64,000 bases of DNA from Fischerella sp. JS2. Its GTDB lineage: Bacteria; Cyanobacteriota; Cyanobacteriia; Cyanobacteriales; Nostocaceae. The number at the start of each line of letters is the position of its first letter. Within the stretch, counting starts at the first letter, position 1. A program made the position numbers and the translations under genes. Positions 27,301 to 35,111 of the stretch are shown one piece after another. Location of the stretch: the NCBI RefSeq assembly GCF_032393985.1, contig NZ_CP135918.1, positions 2,852,001-2,916,000 on the forward strand, read 5' to 3'. The notes beneath the pieces are model-generated. The model was not told where the DNA came from and did not search any database. It saw only the letters and a program-made list of their open reading frames with translations.

Positions 27301-28929
27301 GAATTAAATAAGCATAAAAAACAGGTGAGTGCGGGTGTGGAATCAATTAATAAATGGTTTCAACCTGTGGTAGATGTGGAGGCACTATCTGACAATACAA
27401 AATTGGAAACTTGGCTGCAACTTTACCCACAATTACTCCAAAATCCACCAGCATCTTTAGTTCAACCAACTTCACAACAATTACAGCGTCAAACTCAAGC
27501 ACTGCAAATCGTCAACGAAAAAATTCAAGAATTTGTAACAGCAGCAAGTCAAGGTTTTCAGTCTTTGTCAACAATAGAAGCTTGTGATGACTATAAGTTA
27601 CAAATTCAGGCGCTGCTGAATCAGATTATCACAGTCACAAGTTTATCTCCTCTTTTAGTTGAAAGTTTGCAAAACGCCATTCAAGCTACAGAATTGAAGC
27701 TTACAGAAATTAGACAGCAAGCTGAGGAACAACAAAACCTGGCTAAAGATATGGAAATTATGCAGATAATCCGGCAGTATCAATCTGCAACAAAACTCCA
27801 TACAGTTTCTTTATGTGAACAGGTAATTCAGGATGCAGAAAATTATAGAAATAGATTGCATCATCCAGAAAAATTTGCTGTGGAAATTGACCAAATTCTT
27901 CAAGTAGCAAAAAATCAAGTTACTGAATATCGGCAGAGATTAGCAAATATCCAAAATCGCATTTCTACAGTTAATTATCTCAGAGATGCAAATCAAATTA
28001 TGACTGAATGTGCGGAATTGGATGTTGTTTTTAAAGAAACTGCTGATTACCAAGATTATCAGAATATTAAAGCACAGATTAATCTGGTAACTGAAGATCT
28101 TGAAAGATTGCAAGAGATAGAAAATCGCCTGACGCAAACTGATAATATTGCCAAATGCCACGATGCCTTGCAGATGATTGCAAATAGTCGGGTTCTTCTA
28201 CATGATGCCGAGCGCTTCCAAAAGAGAATCTCTGATTTAGAAGCAAATTTGCAACAAAGAATCCAAGATTACACCACAGAATTACGGCAAGTTGAGGAAA
28301 ATGTAGACGGTTTAACTACAGCTAAAGACGCGCAAAGACAGCACGAAAATTTACTGAAAAAATCGGCACGGTATGCTAATTCCGATGCTGAAGGACAATG
28401 TGAAAAAATTCTCTGGGAATTAAAACTACTAATTGAACTATTGCAAATAGCTGAATCCGCCAACTTACAAACATGGACATCTTGCCAAGCCCAAATAGAA
28501 CGATTGCAAGAGTGGCAAAATTCTCAAGAAAGTTTAACAGATAAATTACGCGATCGCATCACTTCTGTGTGTACAAACCTAGAGGAACAAAAAACATGGC
28601 TGCTGGCACAAGCACAAGCCGCTGCCCAGCAATGGTTGCAAGATTTAAGAACTCAATACATTCCATTATCTCAATTAGTCGAAGATACAGCCAAGCTGAC
28701 AGCCGCAAACAATCTGTTGGCAGAAATTCACGATGAGGAAAATCGGTATATTGATTTACTGACAACAGAAGAAATACAGACTCTGGAAAATATAGAGAGA
28801 CAATGTATTGCCCAACAGCAAAAAGATATCGCCAATCAAATTTTTGTATTATTTAGAGAATTGTCGCGATCGCAACAACAAAAAGTATACGCAAGATTAG
28901 GGCAGTATCTTGCAAATGAGGCGGAATGA
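24307..28929 (+). CDS. Giant BrxC/PglY-like P-loop ATPase
   Basis: 1540 aa. Walker A is IQDYGKGKSHFA (P-loop near 75-82), the form seen in BrxC/PglY proteins; Walker B ILILFDELNYYL lies near 264-275. The middle (about 280-900) is mainly helical with WH-like segments. From about 970 to the end it is a long coiled-coil region, rich in Gln, Glu and Leu, ending LSRSQQQKVYARLGQYLA. BrxC/PglY ATPases are core parts of BREX and Pgl phage defence; this one is larger than typical. ATG 24307 gives the family-like start; TTG 24301 is two codons earlier. Its stop overlaps the next start as ATGA. A 3.6-kb stretch inside it lacks HIP1 sites, unlike flanking genes. Confidence 0.85.
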   Translation: MLLHQLVEINEKGSVAPSVNFGMMDIPEINLRLCEEFIFNYDTNKPELSTVGILDAVRRSYHSRNEVNIHLLIQDYGKGKSHFAVAIANFFHKPFDSPEVQGILHQIQLATAGKNHQGITEGLKLYKQRQKRHLVICLSGDSGGNIKKQFLQQLVKILENENIHNCLAQNTCSEPLRYLESLDAADRQKAEQYLQKLGNSDGDLYSLIRLLRENNPAAIATVKNLAREITGFTPDFAADVDIEAILQDILNKYCTGENAHFQGILILFDELNYYLQSWSADQIGAGGTALQNITNICSNNKGKIALLSFAQFHPNKAVGISANALPSYNKISSRLHDKTYDNPASSLELVLNNLLIQKENESSGQEFFQRWNNTLLAESRDAFERRIKIYREQGWTLEKFYQYLGKGSFPLHPLTAYLLCKLDFTQDRTAIQFIKNYVKKFIQTEPAEKLSQLNYIYPIALVDSFIENFSNYPIYVFYKQALATVTGYADSENEIIVLKALFLFHACGEKLTKSEKENHQEILATLTGLAKSKLQSALDKLEKIRDIIYYRPETKTYRFWEGVSPTRIQEDIEEKIKDKPTSIQDVVKYCRERISQYLDDDKIIATKFVQDNKLVSEDWRFEYKIYRIDEIIQGLESNRIQKDIKEKGILAFVLAETQDELQEFRKNIDHYLSKSAIKNQIVVAIPYQEIGDLARILLMIKTLEETDSAGQRLLGAAYKQLLQRWEEQLNTQSNSLLKSCTYHCVELEKISPLERDKKQRVISVLLQELYHSVPPVDGMDKMRSNHATGKQIVGWTARQLFADSLTPQALLNESYKTVIDQIFVSLWGLLKKSPQKYLVQEPQHEKIRAAWEVISQMTDLREQSDKIVELDTIWQALSAPPYGYSEYNFTILLAGWLAYHRKEVSLRGVGEISTAKKKTLSSPPKTQSLKDWANTDILQNPTAFVSDWIVQRKGKIVRRQQAEIPTLPALPIDYEQAQQYLEKVAAFLEFNEADVEVGELNKHKKQVSAGVESINKWFQPVVDVEALSDNTKLETWLQLYPQLLQNPPASLVQPTSQQLQRQTQALQIVNEKIQEFVTAASQGFQSLSTIEACDDYKLQIQALLNQIITVTSLSPLLVESLQNAIQATELKLTEIRQQAEEQQNLAKDMEIMQIIRQYQSATKLHTVSLCEQVIQDAENYRNRLHHPEKFAVEIDQILQVAKNQVTEYRQRLANIQNRISTVNYLRDANQIMTECAELDVVFKETADYQDYQNIKAQINLVTEDLERLQEIENRLTQTDNIAKCHDALQMIANSRVLLHDAERFQKRISDLEANLQQRIQDYTTELRQVEENVDGLTTAKDAQRQHENLLKKSARYANSDAEGQCEKILWELKLLIELLQIAESANLQTWTSCQAQIERLQEWQNSQESLTDKLRDRITSVCTNLEEQKTWLLAQAQAAAQQWLQDLRTQYIPLSQLVEDTAKLTAANNLLAEIHDEENRYIDLLTTEEIQTLENIERQCIAQQQKDIANQIFVLFRELSRSQQQKVYARLGQYLANEAE

Positions 28930-31103
28930 TGAATATCGTCCTAGACCCAACTGAACTATACGATATTCCTCCCGACTACATCCCAATTACCACAGAAGTA
29001 GAGTGGATACAATTTTTTGGTGTAACTAACTCTCGGTACTGGGTAAGAGGAAAGCGGCTGTGTGATTGGGCAGAAGCATGGTTGCGGGCATGGAACAAAA
29101 CTGATGCCATCATGGAAATTAAGCTACACCCCCGCCGTCGTTTTACAGCTTTGTTTGACACCGTACCTGTACCTGAGGAATGGACTGACGCCCAACTACT
29201 GATTTTATTAGCAAAACTAGACTCCTATCCTCAAAATCCGGTTGCCCATTTGTTAGCAGAGATTACAGGTGAGGAACAAATATGGTTTGCCCAGCCTGCA
29301 ATTTCCCATCTTGCTGCTTGGTTGGCAATGCAAGTACCCCAGGAGTACAGACTTCTAGAACTAGTTTGGCAACGGCAGTTTCAAAAACATGAGTTGGCAA
29401 CCTATTACCAAACTGATGATAAATTATCACTCCTACGCCGTTGGTTAGGTATAGCTACACCAGTAATACCCGATCTCGGCAAATATCCTCTGCCGATTCC
29501 TGATTTTCTCTACGAAGAGTTTGATGCCTACTGGGAGGAACTACTATACAACACAGAAGGCAAAATCCTGGAAAATATCATACCAACTCAAGTTGCGGGT
29601 ATGGAACGAATCGCAAAAATTGCCCACAAAGTCCTGCAAAATCGACCACACTGGATCAATAAAGTCAGAGAAACGAAAGTTACTCCCTATCTGAAACATC
29701 AGCAACAGCTAGAATTAGGCAACCAATCGCCACCGCAATCTCTGCCTATTGATGCTAGTCCAACAGAAGCGTTGGAGTGGGTGACACAAAATTATCTTCC
29801 CTTCCGCCGTTGGGAAATTATTGTCAAGCAACCTTCCTTAGATCAAAGAATCAGCGATCACTTGGCAGATAGTTTTGTCAATTGGATGTTGCAGCACTAT
29901 CCCCAGATGACACTAGACTCAGTTGAAAATTCTTACCTCAACTACAGCGTTGCCGCCAAAGTGCAAAATTTGTGTCGAGAAAGTCCGGTGTTATGGGTGG
30001 TAGTCGATGGGTTGGGGTGGTTAGATCATCTCGAACTTTTGTCTTACCTCACCCAAAATCATCAACTGGCATTAGAAACTCAACTGCAACCTCGGTTTAG
30101 CATTTTACCAACAAAAACAGAGTACGCCAAGTGGAGTTTGTACGCCCAACTTTTACCAAGTGATGTCACTTGGGCTGCGGATGCTGGGAAAGCTTTTGCG
30201 AAAATGGGCATAGGCAGACGTTATACAGATCGAAAAATAGATCAGCTTTACAATGCTTTGCAAAAAAAGACACACAAGCTGTACTGTTGGGATACAGATA
30301 TATTTGATAATCTTTATCACAGTCAAATAGACTGGCAGAGTCTTTACACCCTTGATCGTCCTCACACCCTAGAAGGCATTGCCAAAAAAATTAATTACTG
30401 TTTGCAGCAATACCCCAAGCCAGAAGAATTGAGAATTGTCATTGCTAGCGATCATGGGCAAGTCATGGGTACACAAGACAAAATCTCTCATTGTCCCCCG
30501 GAACTTGAACCCAAGGGGAGAATGGCTATTGGCAAAACTGATGATCCCCGGTTTGTCGTGTTAGAGTGCGATCGCTACAATCTTCCCCACGATATCAGTA
30601 TTGTCCGCAACGCTGCCAGTTTAGGTGCTTTCAGTTACACAAATACCAAACAAATTATCGGTTGTCACGGTGGACTTTTCCCCGAAGAAGTCGTAGTTGG
30701 TGTATCCGTACTGCGAAAATCAATTCAACGTGCCAAAGTGTATATCTCTTGCCGTGGTGAAGGCAAATCCAGACAACCTGGAGAACTAGAAATTACTATT
30801 GATAACCCTAACTCAGTCCCACTCACAAACCTTTGTTTGTATATACCAGAATTACCTGCTTTCAATTCTGGAAAATCTTTAGAACAGCAAATTCCAGCCA
30901 ATCAACGAATTCACTTGCGAATTACAATTCCTGAAGTACCAGAATTACCGCCAAGCCATGAGAGAAATTATTTATCTCTTTGTGGGGAATTAACCTTTCG
31001 ATTTGCCAATCTTGAACCAGGAAGCACAGCCTTAGCCTCTGACTCGCAACTTAAAATTAACCAATTATTTAGTAGTGGATTTAATATAGATGAATTCCTA
31101 TGA
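28926..31103 (+). CDS. pglZ: PglZ-domain protein
   Basis: 725 aa. PglZ belongs to the alkaline phosphatase superfamily; the metal-binding motif VVVDGLGWLDH (D361) and the second motif IASDHGQVMGT (D509, H510) are present, followed by GCHGGLFPEEVVVGVSVL. The N-terminal half (1-340) is an alpha-helical region typical of PglZ. The C-terminal 90 residues form a beta-rich domain. PglZ is the signature protein of BREX/Pgl-type defence. The start ATG overlaps the stop of the ATPase gene (ATGA), and its 3' end overlaps the next gene by 14 nt, so the three are one translational unit. Confidence 0.92.
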   Translation: MMNIVLDPTELYDIPPDYIPITTEVEWIQFFGVTNSRYWVRGKRLCDWAEAWLRAWNKTDAIMEIKLHPRRRFTALFDTVPVPEEWTDAQLLILLAKLDSYPQNPVAHLLAEITGEEQIWFAQPAISHLAAWLAMQVPQEYRLLELVWQRQFQKHELATYYQTDDKLSLLRRWLGIATPVIPDLGKYPLPIPDFLYEEFDAYWEELLYNTEGKILENIIPTQVAGMERIAKIAHKVLQNRPHWINKVRETKVTPYLKHQQQLELGNQSPPQSLPIDASPTEALEWVTQNYLPFRRWEIIVKQPSLDQRISDHLADSFVNWMLQHYPQMTLDSVENSYLNYSVAAKVQNLCRESPVLWVVVDGLGWLDHLELLSYLTQNHQLALETQLQPRFSILPTKTEYAKWSLYAQLLPSDVTWAADAGKAFAKMGIGRRYTDRKIDQLYNALQKKTHKLYCWDTDIFDNLYHSQIDWQSLYTLDRPHTLEGIAKKINYCLQQYPKPEELRIVIASDHGQVMGTQDKISHCPPELEPKGRMAIGKTDDPRFVVLECDRYNLPHDISIVRNAASLGAFSYTNTKQIIGCHGGLFPEEVVVGVSVLRKSIQRAKVYISCRGEGKSRQPGELEITIDNPNSVPLTNLCLYIPELPAFNSGKSLEQQIPANQRIHLRITIPEVPELPPSHERNYLSLCGELTFRFANLEPGSTALASDSQLKINQLFSSGFNIDEFL

Positions 31104-32538
31104 AAGTGTTAGCGATAACAACGATTTTGTCCGCCATGTTTTCGGCAATTTGAGTATATCTAAAATTAGATTACCATCAAGTAGATTAAGTGATGCTGGT
31201 ATCCCTAGCTTTGTTGCCGAGTGGATAATAGATAAAATTGTTCCTGGCGTAGCAGCAATGACGCTAACAGAAATGGAAAAAATAAATAACTTTATCAAAA
31301 AAGCATTTCCTCGAAAAGATGACCGCAATGAAATCATTTTTGATTTGACGCAGGGAGAGGTGCGAAAAATTATTGCCTTGATGCAGGTACGTAATAAATT
31401 AGATAATACTGGTAAAGTAATTCTTGAGCCATTAGCACAAATACCAGCCCTGAATTTAACTGATTGCAGTATTGCTACAGAAATTGTCGAACGTCATAAA
31501 ATGTTGCTGCGTCAAGGAATTTGGGGAAAAATTAGCCTCTCCATGCTTCCTGACGGCCGAGTCGAAGTCATAGACTTTGAACCCTTTCAGTGTTCTCAAG
31601 TTGACTTACAAGCATACGCTGAATGTCGAGCAAAGTTCAATGCCCAACAATGGCGAGATTTGCTATTTTGTTCTATGGGTTTTAACCCCCAACATCCCAG
31701 TTATCACCAGGAAGTAAAAACCTGGATACTGGCAAGATTGCTGCCCTTGGTTGAACCTAATTACCACATTATGGAACTAGCACCAAAAGGCACTGGTAAA
31801 AGTTTTTTATTTGAAAATATTAGTAGTAAAGTTACTCTAATTAGCGGTGGTAAAATTACCCCTGCCCAACTTTTTGTCAATGGTAGAACTAAAGAAATTG
31901 GTTTACTTGGGCGTCATGAAGTTGTCGTTTTAGATGAAGTTCAAAGTCTCACATTTGATAATCCTGATGAAGTCATAGGAACACTCAAAAATTATCTAGC
32001 TACTGGTCGGTATAATCGTTCTGGGTTCGCTGATATTGCCAGTGATTGTGGGTTAGTAATGTTAGCAAATATCGAACTAGATGAGCAATTACGACCACGC
32101 AACGAAGATAACTTAGTCGCTAATCTGCCCAATTTTTTTCATGAAACTGCATTACTAGATCGTTTTTGTGGCATCATTCCCGGTTGGGAAATACCGAAAT
32201 TTAAAAGAGAAATGATTGCTACTCAAATTGGTTTAAAAATGGATTTTTTTGGTGAGGTATTATTATCTCTACGCCGAGACAATCGCTTTATGTTCTATGC
32301 ACAGCAACACAGCCATTTTGATAAAAATGTCACAGTCCGAGATCAGAATGCTATTCTCAAATCCGCATCAGGTTTTCTCAAACTTCTCTACCCACATTTA
32401 GAATTAACATTAATGGATTACCAGCGTGATTGTCTAGAACCTGCTTGTAGACTACGCCAAGCCATCCGCAATTCCTTATATTACCTTGATGATGAATTCA
32501 GACAGCTTGGTAAAGAAATTTATGTTGATGTGATGTAG
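31090..32538 (+). CDS. BrxL-like AAA+ ATPase lacking a Lon domain
   Basis: 482 aa. The N-terminal region (GIPSFVAEWIIDKIVPG, then EMEKINNFIKKAFPRKDD) matches the BrxL substrate-binding part. The AAA+ core has Walker A APKGTGKSFLFEN (231-243) and Walker B VVVLDEVQSLTF. The segment after it (VTVRDQNAILKSASGFLKLL, then LRQAIRNSLYYLDDEF) corresponds to the region just ahead of the Lon-protease domain in full-length BrxL, but the protein ends there. No Ser-Lys protease motif is seen. Full BrxL is near 680 aa. It overlaps pglZ by 14 nt and is the last gene of the operon. Confidence 0.82.
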   Translation: MNSYESVSDNNDFVRHVFGNLSISKIRLPSSRLSDAGIPSFVAEWIIDKIVPGVAAMTLTEMEKINNFIKKAFPRKDDRNEIIFDLTQGEVRKIIALMQVRNKLDNTGKVILEPLAQIPALNLTDCSIATEIVERHKMLLRQGIWGKISLSMLPDGRVEVIDFEPFQCSQVDLQAYAECRAKFNAQQWRDLLFCSMGFNPQHPSYHQEVKTWILARLLPLVEPNYHIMELAPKGTGKSFLFENISSKVTLISGGKITPAQLFVNGRTKEIGLLGRHEVVVLDEVQSLTFDNPDEVIGTLKNYLATGRYNRSGFADIASDCGLVMLANIELDEQLRPRNEDNLVANLPNFFHETALLDRFCGIIPGWEIPKFKREMIATQIGLKMDFFGEVLLSLRRDNRFMFYAQQHSHFDKNVTVRDQNAILKSASGFLKLLYPHLELTLMDYQRDCLEPACRLRQAIRNSLYYLDDEFRQLGKEIYVDVM

Positions 32539-32548
32539 GGGTTAGTGG

Positions 32549-32578
32549 GTAGAGACGCGATGTTCCTCGCGTCTGTAC
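32549..32578 (-). repeat. Hairpin repeat (AGACGCGA / TCGCGTCT), copy 2; possible terminator
   Basis: Reverse complement of the unit at 12215-12244 with an identical 8-bp stem and loop. It begins 10 nt after the brxL-like stop and is followed by STRR heptads and CTCCCTTGTCTCC runs up to the dndD stop, so it is well placed to end the rightward operon before the convergent dndD. Confidence 0.75.
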
Positions 32579-32693
32579 GTTAGTAGTTAGTGGTGAGTGG
32601 TTGTCATTTGTTACTCCCCGTGTCTCCCTTGTCTCCCTTCGCCCCCTAATCCCCTCCAGAGAACCCTGAGTTCCCCCTTGTCCTCCTGTCCCC

Positions 32694-34676
32694 TCACCAA
32701 AAATAACCCAGTTGTACAGTCGTCTGACGAGTAGATGAGTCGTATTTGAGAAGATACTCACGCGCGATCGCTTCGTTTTTTCTCAGTGTTTCTACTTCTT
32801 TCTCGCCAATTTCTGTATCAGTGGAAAGTAAAATTACTTGATGAGAAGCAGAGGGGAAGTAACGTTCAACTAAATTACTGCGATGAGAAGAATCTAATCT
32901 GCCCAATGGTGTATCAATTGCGACTGGTAAACGAAGTCCAGAGACTCGTGCTAGTCCCCATAGAAAAGCGATCGCTAAAAGTTGTTTTTCTCCTGCGGAA
33001 AGCCGATGCTTGGGAACTAGTTTACCTTGTAAGTCATACAAAGATAGGCTAAAAGTATTGGTATCAATAGCAATGCGATGCACTAAATCTGATTTGTGCA
33101 GCAGATAGCGAAAACATTCAGTGACTTCATTTTCTAATTTATTCAATTTTCTCAAAGTCAAGCGTTCCCGGAATAACTTCAGCGTTTCTTGAACTCTCGC
33201 AGAAGCTGTAATAATATGCTCTCTATTGTTGCGATCAATAGTTTGTTCTGTATATTCTTTTAAGTTCTTTTTAGCCTTTTCAATAGCTGCTTCTAATTCA
33301 ACCAAACGACGACGCGCTGTTTCGCAATTAGCTTTAGCTTCAGTAACTTGCTTTTGGGCTTTTTGCATAGCATCACGCAAGCGATCGTATGCTTCTGGTG
33401 ATGCTGCTGTCTGTATTTGTCTTTCAATAGTGAGAATTTCTTCTTCTTTATTTTTCAAATTAGCTATTTGTTGTTTAGCAGAAATTTCAGCATTATGTAA
33501 GTAATAAATCACATTACCCAATTGACTCAAAGCTTCATCATCAGCTAACAACCAAGGTTGTTCTTTGAGAGAAGATGAATTCCGCCTATGCTCATCTTCT
33601 TCTAAAAATACTTTTATTTTTTCTAAACTCTCTTGACCAATGTCTAACTTTCCAATTAAATTCAATAGGCGTTGATCTCGCTCTAACAAGATATCTTGTA
33701 CTATTTGTACTTGGCGTGTGCGAAATTCTTTTTCTCCTTGTGTTTGTACCTGTGTGAGTAACGGTTGAATTAACATTAATGGTAAAACATCAGCAGCTAG
33801 TTGAATCATTTCTTTGCGAATTTGCTCTGCTTCTGCTGTTTTTTCTTGCTTTTGTTGTTCTAAATAGCTTCTTTCCGCCGCAATTTTACCACCTTCAGCA
33901 ATAAATTTATTCTCAGCTTCTTCATATTCTTGTTCACATAATTTTAATTCTTCTTGTAAGGTCACATAGCTAAATTTTTGAGCCTCATACTCTTTTTGTA
34001 TTTGTTTGAGTTCTGTTTCAATATCTTCTAAATTGACCAAAATCTCTTTTTCCGCAATTTCCTTACGTTTGCGATTGACTAAAATTTCTATATCAACAGC
34101 TAAACGTTCAGCTAATTCTAATCCTAAAAGAGTGCGAATTGCGTCTACAACAATTGGTGGTGGTACTTCTTGCTCTGCTAACTCTTTAACTTGTTCTCCA
34201 TCAAAGAGAAACAAATTAGAAATTCCTAAAGGCAAAAGATTTTCAATATAATCATCCCAAGTATTAACTAACGCTTCAATAGACCATGTATCATCATCTC
34301 CAAAAACACCTAAAGAATCTTTGCCCTCTTTAGGATTTTTTTCCCAAGCTCTGACGATTTTGTATTTAACTGGTTTATCATTTTCAATATGTTCAAAAAC
34401 TAATTCAACACGAGTTTGTTCATGAGGTGAAGCCTGACTATTAACGCACTGAGTCAAAAAATCAGTATAACTTAAATTTCCACGAGTAGAACATTGGGCG
34501 CGATGTCCATAAAGTGCAAGGCGAATAGCGTCCATTAACGTAGTTTTACCACCTCCATTCATCCCGCCTAAAAGAATAATTGGACGAGTACAATCGTTAA
34601 TTTTTGAATCAAGATTTATTACCTGACGCCCATTGTAGGGGCCAAAATTTTGGAGAACAAGTTCAAGAAAAATCAT
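32694..34676 (-). CDS. dndD: DNA phosphorothioation ATPase DndD
   Basis: 660 aa, SMC/Rad50-like. Walker A is LGGMNGGGKTTLMDA (36-50); NLFLFDGEQVKELAEQE near 155-171 is typical of DndD. A long coiled coil (about 190-480) carries the arms. The C-terminal half has signature LSAGEKQLLAIAFLWG and Walker B LPVAIDTPLGRLD. DndD is thought to provide ATPase activity and DNA restructuring during sulfur insertion with DndC and DndE. It is divergent from the HTH gene (104-nt gap with two inverted repeats) and convergent with the brxL-like gene. Confidence 0.95.
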   Translation of the reverse strand: MIFLELVLQNFGPYNGRQVINLDSKINDCTRPIILLGGMNGGGKTTLMDAIRLALYGHRAQCSTRGNLSYTDFLTQCVNSQASPHEQTRVELVFEHIENDKPVKYKIVRAWEKNPKEGKDSLGVFGDDDTWSIEALVNTWDDYIENLLPLGISNLFLFDGEQVKELAEQEVPPPIVVDAIRTLLGLELAERLAVDIEILVNRKRKEIAEKEILVNLEDIETELKQIQKEYEAQKFSYVTLQEELKLCEQEYEEAENKFIAEGGKIAAERSYLEQQKQEKTAEAEQIRKEMIQLAADVLPLMLIQPLLTQVQTQGEKEFRTRQVQIVQDILLERDQRLLNLIGKLDIGQESLEKIKVFLEEDEHRRNSSSLKEQPWLLADDEALSQLGNVIYYLHNAEISAKQQIANLKNKEEEILTIERQIQTAASPEAYDRLRDAMQKAQKQVTEAKANCETARRRLVELEAAIEKAKKNLKEYTEQTIDRNNREHIITASARVQETLKLFRERLTLRKLNKLENEVTECFRYLLHKSDLVHRIAIDTNTFSLSLYDLQGKLVPKHRLSAGEKQLLAIAFLWGLARVSGLRLPVAIDTPLGRLDSSHRSNLVERYFPSASHQVILLSTDTEIGEKEVETLRKNEAIAREYLLKYDSSTRQTTVQLGYFW

Positions 34677-34727
34677 AACGATATTCTATATTTAATTCTC
34701 ATACAAATAAGCAATCTTACACCTTTT

Positions 34728-34743
34728 GTTACCTATGGGTAAC
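34728..34743. promoter_or_regulatory. Candidate operator GTTACC-TATG-GGTAAC
   Basis: A perfect 6-bp dyad, extendable by one T/A pair on each side, in the dndD-HTH divergent gap. Its core resembles 22644-22656. It is a strong candidate for binding by the HTH protein encoded 38 nt away. Confidence 0.55.
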
Positions 34744-34759
34744 ATTTACTCAGTCATGA

Positions 34760-34780
34760 GCCTTTGACACAATCAAAGGC
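34760..34780. promoter_or_regulatory. Inverted repeat GCCTTTG-N7-CAAAGGC touching the HTH start codon
   Basis: A perfect 7-bp dyad ending at the base before ATG 34781. It contains TTTGACA, a possible -35 element facing right or part of an autoregulatory operator. It also covers the place where a ribosome-binding site would be, so it could form a translation-blocking hairpin. Confidence 0.5.
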
Positions 34781-35026
34781 ATGGGAAAAGCAGGAAAAGC
34801 ACTCAAACAAGTGTTAGAAACCTATGGCATTAGCCAAAATCAATTAGCAGTGACAATGGGGACAGGACGACCAAATGTTCATCGTTGGGTGTACGAAATT
34901 AGAGATCCTGTTGCTGAAACGGTGCTAGAAATTCGTGATGCGCTTAAACAAATTAATCCAGCAGCAGCACAAGAATTTATCAGATTGTACTTAGGAGACT
35001 CTACTGAGGATCAGAAACACCCTTAG
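34781..35026 (+). CDS. Small HTH (XRE-like) regulator inside the Dnd island
   Basis: 81 aa. Residues 5-60 form an XRE/Cro-type helix-turn-helix (KQVLETYGISQNQLAVTMGT then GRPNVHRWVYEIRDP). The C-terminal part is short and acidic, without a sensor domain. It lies alone on the plus strand between dndD and dndC, both minus. Such small HTH proteins often repress restriction-modification or dnd operons; self-control is suggested by the two inverted repeats upstream. No strong ribosome-binding site is visible. Confidence 0.8.
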   Translation: MGKAGKALKQVLETYGISQNQLAVTMGTGRPNVHRWVYEIRDPVAETVLEIRDALKQINPAAAQEFIRLYLGDSTEDQKHP

Positions 35027-35032
35027 TAAAAA

Positions 35033-35095
35033 TTGCATAAACTCTGCGCCCCTTTGCGCTTTCCTTTGCGCTCCTTTGCGTTTTAATTTATGCAA
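35033..35095. terminator. Repeat-built hairpin between convergent HTH and dndC genes
   Basis: TTGCATAAA at 35033-35041 and TTTATGCAA at 35087-35095 form a perfect 9-bp terminal stem. The interior is a reverse copy of the GCGCAGAG dispersed repeat. It sits 6 nt after the HTH stop and 16 nt before the dndC stop, so it may serve as a two-way terminator. Confidence 0.55.
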
Positions 35096-35111
35096 ATATG
35101 TACTTAAACTC

